DNA from: JAWXBG01 sp044375415
GTDB lineage: Bacteria; Bacteroidota; Bacteroidia; Flavobacteriales_D; Sanyastnellaceae
Assembly: GCA_044375415.1 (NCBI GenBank)
Contig: JBILMS010000055.1
Coordinates: 1-19,863, forward strand
DNA: 19,863 nucleotides
Reading direction: 5' to 3'
In this document: piece by piece, positions 8,361 through 14,746 of the stretch
Numbering within the stretch: position 1 is the first letter of the stretch
Layout: every line of letters starts with the position of its first letter
Position numbers and translations under genes: made by a program
Notes under the pieces: model-generated
Told to the model about the DNA's origin: nothing
Databases searched by the model: none
The model's input: only the letters and a program-made list of their open reading frames with translations

Positions 8361-8912
8361 ATGAAAAAAATAATTGTTATCGCTCTTATAGCCATCATTG
8401 CCGCTCCGGCTGTCAACGCTCAGAAATATTTCACGCGTGCCGGTGTAGTTTCCTTCTTTTCGAAAACTAAAATGGAGAACATTGATGCCGAAAATAACAA
8501 AGTTGCAGCTGTGCTCGATGCCTCCACCGGTAATCTCGAATTCACGGTACTGATAAAATCGTTTATGTTTGAGAAAGCATTGATGCAAGAGCACTTTAAT
8601 GAAAACTACATGGAAAGTGATACCTATCCAAAGGCTACTTTCAAAGGAAAAGTTGAAAATGTCTCGGCTATCAAATTTGGTACTAATGGAAACTACAACG
8701 TGAAAGCCGCAGGTGATCTAACCATGCACGGCGTTACCAAAAAAATCACTGTAGATGGGGTTGTAACAATCAAAGATGGTAAGCTAATTACCACTTCCAA
8801 ATTCGCTGTAAATCCGAAGGATTATAACATCGAAATCCCAAGTGTTGTGCAAGAGAATATTGCAGAAAACATCGATGTAAATGTATCTTTGACCTTAGAA
8901 GAATTGAAGTAA
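8361..8912 (+). CDS. YceI family periplasmic protein
   Basis: 183 residues with a clear signal peptide (MKKIIVIALIAIIAAPAVNA, cleavage before Q21), so periplasmic. The mature protein is a YceI beta-barrel: YFTRAGVVSFFSKTKMENIDAEN (domain entry), LEFTVLIKSFMFEKALMQEHFNENYMES, DTYPKATFKG, GDLTMHGVTKKITVDGVV (the most conserved YceI block, T-x-HGVT) and a final FAVNPKDYNIEIPSV. YceI proteins are lipocalin-like and bind polyisoprenoid or similar amphiphiles; several respond to stress. The ligand here is not known. The gene sits between the OB-fold gene and the DUF5777 gene. Its TAA overlaps the next ATG by one base (TAATG), and its last codons contain a good promoter for that next gene. Confidence 0.92.
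   Translation: MKKIIVIALIAIIAAPAVNAQKYFTRAGVVSFFSKTKMENIDAENNKVAAVLDASTGNLEFTVLIKSFMFEKALMQEHFNENYMESDTYPKATFKGKVENVSAIKFGTNGNYNVKAAGDLTMHGVTKKITVDGVVTIKDGKLITTSKFAVNPKDYNIEIPSVVQENIAENIDVNVSLTLEELK
8860..8891 (+). promoter_or_regulatory. internal promoter in the yceI 3' end, driving the DUF5777 gene
   Basis: TTG at 8860-8862, a 21-base spacer, then TATCTTTG at 8884-8891 give a full match to the Bacteroidota TTG / TAnnTTTG promoter. The start site would fall near 8895, about 17 bases before the ATG at 8912. It lies entirely within the yceI coding region, and an intrinsic terminator begins about 50 bases downstream of the predicted start. Confidence 0.6.
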
Positions 8913-9832
8913 TGATCATACAGAATCTCAAAAAGATAATCTTAAAAGGAACCGCCATAACTTTCATGGCGGTTCCTTTTTTTTCCTTCGCACAAGATGA
9001 GCCAAGTTTAATGGATCTCTTGGGTGAAGACACTGAAATTAATTATGCTGCCTTCACCTTTAAGTCGACACGCGTAATCAACGGTCACAGCATCGAAAAT
9101 GCAGCCAAAGGTGTCATGGATTTTAGAATTTCTCACCGCTTCGGTCGCGTAAATTCAGGAGCGGCCGAGTTATATGGACTCGACGTTTCTACGATTCGTC
9201 TGGGGTTTGAATACGGTGTTACCGATCGACTCATGGTTGGGCTAGGACGCAGTTCTTTCAACAAAGTCTTTGACGGATTTGCCAAATTCAAAATTCTTCG
9301 ACAGAGTACCGGTGCGAAGAAAATGCCAATATCCCTTTCCGTATTCTCGTCAGTAGCCCTGGAAACAGTTGCATGGGCCAATCCTGATCGCGAAAACTTC
9401 TTTAGCTCGCGTTTGTATTATGCTCATCAGATATTAATAGCTCGCAAGTTCTCTAAAGCACTTTCACTTCAACTTTCTCCAACCCTTGTGCATCGTAATT
9501 TGGTGCAAACGAATGCTGAAAAAAATGATGTGCTAGCGCTTGGGTTCGGAGGGCGTCAAAAAATCACCAACCGAACTTCCTTCAATTTTGAGTATTTCTA
9601 TGTGCTTCCGAATCAAATTGCCGAAGGACTTTACGACTCCTTTTCTGTCGGATTCGATGTGGAAACCGGTGGACACGTATTCCAGCTCCATTTTACAAAT
9701 TCAACTCCTATGATTGAAAAAGGCTTTATAACCGAGACTTCAGGGAATTGGTCGAAAGGTGATGTGCATTTTGGATTTAATATCTCTCGTGTGTTTACCG
9801 TCGTAAAGGCGAAGAAGAAAATAGAGGAATAG
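8912..9832 (+). CDS. DUF5777 family beta-barrel protein
   Basis: 306 residues. The signal peptide spans roughly residues 1-28 (basic MIIQNLKKIILKG, hydrophobic TAITFMAVPFFSF, cleavage at A/Q), followed by DEPSLMDLLGEDTEINYAAF, with TFKSTRVINGHSIENAAKGVMDFRISHRFG, the DUF5777 opening signature. The rest is alternating strands typical of an outer-membrane barrel: DVSTIRLGFEYGVTDRLMVGLGRS, SLQLSPTLVHRN, SFNFEYFYVLPN, VFQLHFTNS and VHFGFNISRVF. The family is confined largely to Bacteroidota and is often found beside YceI; its substrate is unknown. The start overlaps the yceI stop by one base. An ATG at 8966 would leave only a stub of the signal peptide, so the upstream start at 8912 is preferred. 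An intrinsic terminator lies within the signal-peptide codons. Confidence 0.88.
   Translation: MIIQNLKKIILKGTAITFMAVPFFSFAQDEPSLMDLLGEDTEINYAAFTFKSTRVINGHSIENAAKGVMDFRISHRFGRVNSGAAELYGLDVSTIRLGFEYGVTDRLMVGLGRSSFNKVFDGFAKFKILRQSTGAKKMPISLSVFSSVALETVAWANPDRENFFSSRLYYAHQILIARKFSKALSLQLSPTLVHRNLVQTNAEKNDVLALGFGGRQKITNRTSFNFEYFYVLPNQIAEGLYDSFSVGFDVETGGHVFQLHFTNSTPMIEKGFITETSGNWSKGDVHFGFNISRVFTVVKAKKKIEE
8944..8984 (+). terminator. intrinsic terminator/attenuator inside the DUF5777 signal-peptide codons
   Basis: A perfect 15-bp stem pairs AAAAGGAACCGCCAT (8944-8958) with ATGGCGGTTCCTTTT (8966-8980), with a 7-base loop, running into eight T residues (8977-8984). The core GGAACCGCCAT is GC-rich. It starts 32 bases after the yceI stop and the overlapping DUF5777 start, so it can end the YceI transcript, but any DUF5777 mRNA must also pass through it. 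Confidence 0.8.
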
Positions 9833-9833
9833 T

Positions 9834-9861
9834 AGTGGGGAGTGGGCAGTGGGCAGTAGGC
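9834..9861 (+). repeat. four tandem 7-base repeats, AGTGGGN
   Basis: Directly after the DUF5777 stop: AGTGGGG, AGTGGGC, AGTGGGC, AGTAGGC. The G runs (9837-9840, 9844-9846, 9851-9853, 9859-9860) could form a two-layer G-quadruplex. The last unit overlaps the GGCAGTAGG motif that is repeated at 12297 and 12397. Confidence 0.75.
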
Positions 9862-9906
9862 GGTCGCGTGAATATTTGTGGAAACGTGAGTGAAACCGAA
9901 ACGAGG
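9855..9906 (+). repeat. dispersed intergenic repeat, diverged copy A
   Basis: AGTAGG followed by GTGGAAACGTGAGTGAAACC and GAAACGAGG aligns by eye, in the same order, with the copy at 12297-12352 (AGTAGG, TTGGAAACGTTCTTAAAACC, GAGCGAAGCCGAGG). Its hairpins are eroded compared with the other two copies. It fills the 78-base gap between convergent genes, where it could serve as a terminator region. Confidence 0.5.
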
Positions 9907-9910
9907 CAGC

Positions 9911-11293
9911 TTATCGAATCGTTTTTGCTGACGATCGGAAGATTTTTATCGACTTTGTTTGCCCGAGTATAACCATGATTGAAGCCATGTAGAGAGGTAT
10001 AAGTGGGATCTTGAATCGCACCAAAGCTCCAAAATTACTTGTGGTAAGTCCAATCATAAAAGCGAAAAGAATCGAGAAAATAAAACTGTACAGAATGATC
10101 GGATTGTCCGCGATCATACTTACGATTACCCGGCGTTTTATTGTAACTAAGACAAGTACCGTTAGCAGAAGTATGAAAAAATTCTCGATACCTGAAAGTA
10201 ACATTGCCACATTATTACTTTCCCAGATATAGGGACGATACAGTCCGGCAGCTGTGGCCGCCGGGAACTTCGATGAAACTCCTACCGCCGTCGGTTCAAA
10301 GTCACCAATGTCAAAGCTATTTCCCTCGTAATAATCGCGCTTCAAATCCTGTTGCGTTACAACCGCGGTCTCCAACATATTCTGAAGACTAAATCGGCCT
10401 AGCTGATCGCTGAGTTGGGATAAAGCCGTAACAGACATTACAATCACACCAAAATAAATCAATGGAATTGCCATCGTGCGAATAAGCGCATTTTTAATTT
10501 TTCGAATAGAGGAATAAAAATACCACACCAAAGTCCCGGGCAACAAAATGATCAAAATGTATGCTTTAATAGAAGCAATCATCCAGCCGCTGAGTAGCAA
10601 AATAACAATATTCCAGAACAGCGAACCTCGCTTCGTTATCAATTGATTTGTTGCCGCAATGAAATAACAAGTAGCGGCCAACGTAAACGAATCCTTGAGT
10701 ATTCCGGATCCCCAGCATAAAACTGAAGGCATGAATAATATTCCGATTGCCAAATTTCTCCGCTGATCAGGAAAATGGCTCACGAAAACACGGTATAAAT
10801 TCCACAGTCCTCCGTACGTAAAAATAGAAACCAAAATTGTAGAAAGAAAATAACTTCCTCCACCTGCCACTACAAAAGGAACCAAAAGCTTCGTGACGAA
10901 CCTCGTTTTGTCTTCTTTGAAAATATACCATACAGGTTCACCGGTTTCCTCGGTAAAAATACTCTTGATCTCTTCCGTACCTCCCGACATGTATGCGTAC
11001 CAAAAGTCGGAAACATCTTTAAAGAGTAAATTCTTAAATGAAAGAGCGCATTCATAATAACTAAATGTATCTCCCTCTCTATAAAAAAAAACGTAGACAA
11101 CTGCAAAGAATAGTCCTCCGAAAACCTTAGCCCACAAACCCAACATGAAATACTCATATTCCGGATGTTTCCTTAGGTTTCGGTGTTTGATAATGCCTCC
11201 AAAAAGAAGGACCAAAAACATCATAAACAGCAGCATCGGCACCTCCCACATTTCAAGTGGGATTTTTCCGAAGGTAAATGTGTTTATGTACAT
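9911..11293 (-). CDS. polytopic membrane protein, possible polysaccharide polymerase-like
   Basis: 460 residues, about ten predicted membrane spans: roughly 17-36, 49-71, 136-160, 181-197, 202-217, 226-243, 245-260, 272-291, 368-386, 398-416 and 428-445, giving a multi-pass inner-membrane protein. A non-membrane loop at ~75-130 and a larger one at ~292-365 interrupt the spans. Visible motifs are FMPSVLCWGSGILKD (~187-201), LYRPYIWES (~351-359) and TSNFGALVRFKIPLIPLY (~418-435). The last two, an RP-x-WE loop and a late N-x-G-x-x-x-R-x-K-x-P block, remind me of EpsG/Wzy-like glycan polymerases and related uncharacterised Bacteroidota proteins; this is a weak resemblance and I do not assign the function. 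It starts 9 bases after rlmH on the same strand, so it is probably co-transcribed and read after rlmH. It converges on the DUF5777 gene across the repeat at 9834-9906. Confidence 0.8.
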   Translation of the reverse strand: MYINTFTFGKIPLEMWEVPMLLFMMFLVLLFGGIIKHRNLRKHPEYEYFMLGLWAKVFGGLFFAVVYVFFYREGDTFSYYECALSFKNLLFKDVSDFWYAYMSGGTEEIKSIFTEETGEPVWYIFKEDKTRFVTKLLVPFVVAGGGSYFLSTILVSIFTYGGLWNLYRVFVSHFPDQRRNLAIGILFMPSVLCWGSGILKDSFTLAATCYFIAATNQLITKRGSLFWNIVILLLSGWMIASIKAYILIILLPGTLVWYFYSSIRKIKNALIRTMAIPLIYFGVIVMSVTALSQLSDQLGRFSLQNMLETAVVTQQDLKRDYYEGNSFDIGDFEPTAVGVSSKFPAATAAGLYRPYIWESNNVAMLLSGIENFFILLLTVLVLVTIKRRVIVSMIADNPIILYSFIFSILFAFMIGLTTSNFGALVRFKIPLIPLYMASIMVILGQTKSIKIFRSSAKTIR

Positions 11294-11302
11294 CTGAAGA
11301 TT

Positions 11303-11755
11303 CTAAACGTGGTGATAAGGTTCACCTTTTATAATAGTATGTGCGCGATACAATTGTTCCAATGCAAACATCCGAATCATCTCATGATTAAATGTCATCT
11401 TCGAAAAACTGATTTTCATCGTCGCCCTTTCAATAACTTCTTGTGAAAATCCAAAAGGACCTCCTATGACTAAAGCCATACACTTTGTTCCGGCATTCAT
11501 CTTTTTCTGCAAAAATTTACTGAAGTCAACAGAACTCATTTCCAATCCCCGTTCGTCAAGCAATGCCACCTGATCCTCAGAACTCAATTTGGACAATATC
11601 TTTTTTCCTTCGACCTCTGCATTGGATATTCCGGAATCCGGTAATTCAACATATTCGAGTTTTACATAGTGCGCTAGTTTGCGTACATATTCTTCTATAC
11701 CCTCCCGGATATAGGCATGTCGGGTTTTTCCTACTGCTATTATTTTGATTTTCAA
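11303..11755 (-). CDS. rlmH: 23S rRNA (pseudouridine1915-N3)-methyltransferase
   Basis: SPOUT-class, SAM-dependent enzyme that methylates pseudouridine 1915 in helix 69 of 23S rRNA in assembled ribosomes. The 150 residues are close to the usual 155-159. Landmarks are MKIKIIAVGKTR at the start, LLDERG (66-71), the SAM-binding trefoil-knot motif LVIGGPFGF (95-103), and the nearly invariant C-terminus FALEQLYRAHTIIKGEPYHH (130-149). The start codon is TTG at 11755: homologues begin exactly at the MKIK position and no in-frame ATG lies just upstream. A weak TTG start suggests modest translation. The polytopic membrane protein gene follows after 9 bases. Divergent to it is the DUF4783 gene. I recall rlmH, DUF4783, nadC and a yihY-like gene grouping in other Bacteroidota. 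Confidence 0.96.
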   Translation of the reverse strand: MKIKIIAVGKTRHAYIREGIEEYVRKLAHYVKLEYVELPDSGISNAEVEGKKILSKLSSEDQVALLDERGLEMSSVDFSKFLQKKMNAGTKCMALVIGGPFGFSQEVIERATMKISFSKMTFNHEMIRMFALEQLYRAHTIIKGEPYHHV

Positions 11756-11897
11756 AGGAGTATCTTTTCTTACAAATGCTCGTACACTATGTTAAAGCAT
11801 TGCGCTTTTTTCCTAATTTGGCACAAGTTAGCAAGATTTATGGCCTAATGCTTGCACACTCCTTACCCGACCTACCGATCATGAATGAATTAATAAA

Positions 11898-12281
11898 ATG
11901 AAACTACTTATTTCTTCTCTTTTCCTATTTATCGCCTCAGTTACATTGGCTCAAGCCGACATTACACCGAAGGTGGTTGATGCAATCAAAAAAGGAGATG
12001 CCAACGCCATGGGTGCTCATTTTATGAGTCCTGTCGATATCACTTTAAATGGCAAAGATGAATCCCTAAACCGCGAGCAAGCGGTTTCCGCTCTTGCTAA
12101 ATTTTTCGCAACTCATAGTGTTAAATCATTTGAACTGAAGCACCAAGGCACAAGCAAACTGGAAGATCAATTCCGGATTGGTGAACTTGTAACTTCAACA
12201 GGTGAATTCCGTGTGACCTTTTTCATGAAAAAAACCGGAGCAGCTATGCAGATTAAGCAGCTCACTATAGAGGAAGACTAA
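11898..12281 (+). CDS. DUF4783 domain-containing exported protein
   Basis: 127 residues. The signal peptide MKLLISSLFLFIASVTLA (cleavage before Q19) is followed by a compact NTF2-like alpha/beta domain: ITPKVVDAIKKGDANAMGAHFMSPVDITLNGKDESLNREQAVSAL (two helices and a strand), then FFATHSVKSFELKHQGTSK and FRIGELVTSTGEFRVTFFMKKTG strands, ending MQIKQLTIEED. This is the pattern of DUF4783, a small periplasmic family of Bacteroidota often placed beside nadC. NTF2-like folds bind small ligands or act as scaffolds; no function is established. A degraded -7 box (TAATTTG, 11814-11820) lies about 78 bases upstream, without a convincing TTG partner. The gene is followed by the double repeat at 12297-12425. 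Here an oppositely oriented protease gene separates it from nadC. Confidence 0.87.
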   Translation: MKLLISSLFLFIASVTLAQADITPKVVDAIKKGDANAMGAHFMSPVDITLNGKDESLNREQAVSALAKFFATHSVKSFELKHQGTSKLEDQFRIGELVTSTGEFRVTFFMKKTGAAMQIKQLTIEED

Positions 12282-12296
12282 ATATAGTCTCTATAC

Positions 12297-12352
12297 GGCA
12301 GTAGGGTAAACGTTTTTGGAAACGTTCTTAAAACCGAGCGAAGCCGAGGTTT
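12297..12352 (+). repeat. dispersed intergenic repeat, copy B, with two hairpins
   Basis: GGCAGTAGGGT (12297-12307) is followed by hairpin 1, AACGTTT-TTGG-AAACGTT (12309-12326, 7 bp), and hairpin 2, AAACC (12331-12335) around the core GAGCGAAGCCGA (12336-12347) closed by GGTTT (12348-12352). It lies between the convergent DUF4783 and protease genes and may act as a terminator for either. Confidence 0.7.
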
Positions 12353-12378
12353 CAATCCTGAGGTAGAATATGATCGGT

Positions 12379-12425
12379 CCCCGAGCGAAGCCGAGGGGCA
12401 GTAGGGTGAACGTTTTTAAAAACAT
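12379..12425 (+). repeat. dispersed intergenic repeat, copy C, hairpins in swapped order
   Basis: The same core GAGCGAAGCCGA (12383-12394) is here closed by CCCC (12379-12382) and GGGG (12395-12398), then GGCAGTAGGGT (12397-12407) and GTTTTTAAAAAC (12412-12423), a perfect palindrome in place of hairpin 1. The closing arms differ from copy B but remain complementary. Confidence 0.7.
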
Positions 12426-12456
12426 AATCGTTCCCTAACCGGAACTCTTTATCGAA

Positions 12457-14613
12457 TTACATTTTAACCACCCTTATTACCTCCACAGAATCCCCATTTG
12501 ACAACCTCACGAAATAGATTCCCGATTCCAAATTAGGAAGATGATTCAGTCCCGGTGACATCGATGCTTTGATCAATTTTCCTTCAGAAGAGAATAATTC
12601 GATTTGATTGAATTTACCCTTGACTTTCAATTGAATATTTATGTAATCTTTAAATGGATCCGGATAGACCAATGTCGTTTGAAGAATGTCGTCTTCATTT
12701 ACTCCTGCATATTCTAAAGCCATTTGAACCGCAGCATAGGCATCCACCTTTCCATAGCCCCAACGAGTATCACCGGGTGGGTTGATCACACCGGTATCGT
12801 CGTCTTCGCGTGCTGTTGCCTGTAGAATTTGTTTTATTTCTACAGGCGATAAGTTTGGGTTGGCATCTAACAACAAGGCTACAATACCGGCTACACAGGG
12901 CGACGACATGGATGTTCCCGAAAATTTAGCAAAATCATACTCAAGCCCATTAAAAGTAATCGTTTCGGTGGTGGTGTATGATGCATCCGTAAAAGATGAT
13001 ATAGAGGAAGTAACATTTACTCCCGGCGCCGCAATGTCCGGTTTCATGGCTCCGGTAATCAGCGGACCTCTGCTCGAAAAAGATGCCAATTGCCCTCCTA
13101 CCCAATTTCCTCCGGTGTTCAGGTAAGACGCTGTGTACGCCGCAACGGCTATTACACTCGCGGTACATGCCGGCTCACCAATGCTGTTGTTAGGATCTCC
13201 ACTCATTCCATTATCACCAAAAGAAATAAAAGAAAGTCCCCAATTTCCAACCCCATTGGTGAGCTCTACCAAATTCCAAAAATGAACAGTGCCCGATTCC
13301 GCCGTTGCTTCCAACACTATTTTATAATTCGGATTTGTATTCTTCACACGCAAACGCATGAATGGTCTTGCATTCAACGGATGTGCTGCTTCTGCTGTTA
13401 AATTAAACCAAACCGTATCTTCGTTAAATACCAAGATCGAATCAAGGTAAGCATCTGCTGTTTCCGTATCATATACCGGAGTTTCAGAAAGCAAAACATT
13501 CGTTCCGTTATATGCTTGCATCTTTATTTTAAAAGAATGCGATTCTTCTCCCCACATAGAAATGCTCTCTCCCCACATGGTTGGATTCGCGTATGAATCG
13601 AATGCAATGCGCGTGGTCAACGTATCATTTGAAAAGGTCTTTTCAATGTGAAAATTATTGTCTCCATTGTTTCCTCCCGAACTAACGAAAACTACACCTT
13701 GTTCTGAAAGTGCATCTATAGCCTGGGAAAGAAGCGAATTACCATCGAGCGTACCGATGTAATAAAGTCCCCAACTCATGTTAATCACCAAACGTTTGTC
13801 CTGCTCATCGGCAATTTGCTTCATCCATGAAAAGGCATCTAGCACCGAAGCTGCATCTACTAAAAAAGTGGTAAAAAGCAGCCCGGCTTCCGGTGCCATC
13901 CCTCTGTAATCCGAGCCTGCATCGCCACCTGCAGCTATGCCCGCAACGTGATTGCCGTGAGTATGATAACTATATATATTAGCTGTATCACCTTGCGCTT
14001 CCAACAATTCATCGATGGTGTTGTACTCTACTCCGTATGAATAATTCTCCGGTTGCTCTCCCACAAGTTTGTACTGATCCCAAGCCGCCACAATTCTTGT
14101 TTCTTGTAACAAGGTATCATAAAACATGGGATGCGTATAATCAAATCCCCAATCGGTAACACCTATAAGTACATCCCTTCCGGTATACGCCTCCGGTAAA
14201 TTGATCCCCTGTTGAACACTATCGGCATGAACATCGATAATTACTCTGTGCAGATCCGGGCTCACTCGTCCGGGAATTTCTATGTAAGAAAAAAGTTGGC
14301 CGAAGTCGATTTGGTCAAAATACTTAAACGGAACCTTTATTGTTGATATATCAAGTATCTGAGACCCTCGAATCGCATCATAACCTTGAAGTGATTCCCA
14401 TGCCGGATTATCAATGGTTTTACCAAACAAAGAGACATACCAATCTCCATTCATTCTATATACCGGAAGATTGGTAATATCTGATTCCTTTACAAGATCA
14501 GATTTTGACAAGTCCAACAACCTATTCCAATCGGCAACAGAGGATGACGGCATCCTTGTTTGAGACATACACCAAATAGGTGTAAACAGCACTAAATATA
14601 AAATCGCCCTCAT
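12457..14613 (-). CDS. secreted S8 (subtilisin-like) peptidase with T9SS type A sorting domain
   Basis: 718 residues. A signal peptide (MRAILYLVLFTPIWCMSQ) is followed by a ~120-residue N-terminal region that may act as a propeptide, then the subtilase domain. The catalytic triad is intact: Asp154 in VLIGVTDWGFDYTHP, His219 in THGNHVAGIAAG, Ser568 in FSGTSMSSPCVAG, with oxyanion Asn315 in SSGGNNG. Residues ~320-480 between Asn and Ser form a beta-rich insertion, as in several Bacteroidota subtilases. The last ~75 residues (LVYPDPFKDYINIQL..., IELFSSEGKLI, LESGIYFVRLSNG, VIRVVKM) are a type A sorting domain, so the protein is exported through the type IX system and either anchored or released. 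It probably degrades extracellular protein; specificity is unknown. The start ATG at 14613 lies inside a long inverted repeat (14600-14651). The gene runs against its neighbours on both sides. Confidence 0.95.
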   Translation of the reverse strand: MRAILYLVLFTPIWCMSQTRMPSSSVADWNRLLDLSKSDLVKESDITNLPVYRMNGDWYVSLFGKTIDNPAWESLQGYDAIRGSQILDISTIKVPFKYFDQIDFGQLFSYIEIPGRVSPDLHRVIIDVHADSVQQGINLPEAYTGRDVLIGVTDWGFDYTHPMFYDTLLQETRIVAAWDQYKLVGEQPENYSYGVEYNTIDELLEAQGDTANIYSYHTHGNHVAGIAAGGDAGSDYRGMAPEAGLLFTTFLVDAASVLDAFSWMKQIADEQDKRLVINMSWGLYYIGTLDGNSLLSQAIDALSEQGVVFVSSGGNNGDNNFHIEKTFSNDTLTTRIAFDSYANPTMWGESISMWGEESHSFKIKMQAYNGTNVLLSETPVYDTETADAYLDSILVFNEDTVWFNLTAEAAHPLNARPFMRLRVKNTNPNYKIVLEATAESGTVHFWNLVELTNGVGNWGLSFISFGDNGMSGDPNNSIGEPACTASVIAVAAYTASYLNTGGNWVGGQLASFSSRGPLITGAMKPDIAAPGVNVTSSISSFTDASYTTTETITFNGLEYDFAKFSGTSMSSPCVAGIVALLLDANPNLSPVEIKQILQATAREDDDTGVINPPGDTRWGYGKVDAYAAVQMALEYAGVNEDDILQTTLVYPDPFKDYINIQLKVKGKFNQIELFSSEGKLIKASMSPGLNHLPNLESGIYFVRLSNGDSVEVIRVVKM

Positions 14614-14651
14614 ATTCGCTTGTAATTAAGCGTGAATATAAGGGCGATTTT
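14600..14651 (-). promoter_or_regulatory. long hairpin covering the start codon of the S8 protease gene
   Basis: AAAATCGCCCT (14600-14610) pairs with AGGGCGATTTT (14641-14651), ATATTC (14612-14617) with GAATAT (14634-14639), and GCTT (14618-14621) with AAGC (14628-14631), with a six-base loop and a two-base bulge. In the protease mRNA the single mismatch (14611/14640) becomes a G-U pair, so the stem has 18 continuous pairs plus four. The ATG (14613-14611) is buried in the 3' arm. A possible -7 box (TAATTTTT on the minus strand, 14667-14660) would start the transcript just upstream of the hairpin. Confidence 0.6.
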
Positions 14652-14710
14652 CACAGCAGAAAAATTAGTTGATCTTCATGATCATTACTCCTAGAGCTAT
14701 AGTTGCTTAT

Positions 14711-14742
14711 TTGCATATTAGAACAGATTCACCCTACTTTTG
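14711..14742 (+). promoter_or_regulatory. nadC promoter
   Basis: TTG at 14711-14713, a 21-base spacer and TACTTTTG at 14735-14742 match the Bacteroidota consensus fully. Only four bases separate the -7 element from the nadC ATG (14747), so transcription should begin at or within a base or two of the start codon. Confidence 0.72.
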
Positions 14743-14746
14743 CGCG

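Noticed and set aside
9837..9861. CRISPR-like array from the short tandem units
   Set aside because: The units are 7 bases and directly adjacent without spacers; it is a simple tandem repeat, and no cas genes are present.
14669..14746. Upstream extension of nadC from a TTG start
   Set aside because: It has no family support at the N-terminus, and a consensus promoter lies inside it, so it is untranslated DNA.
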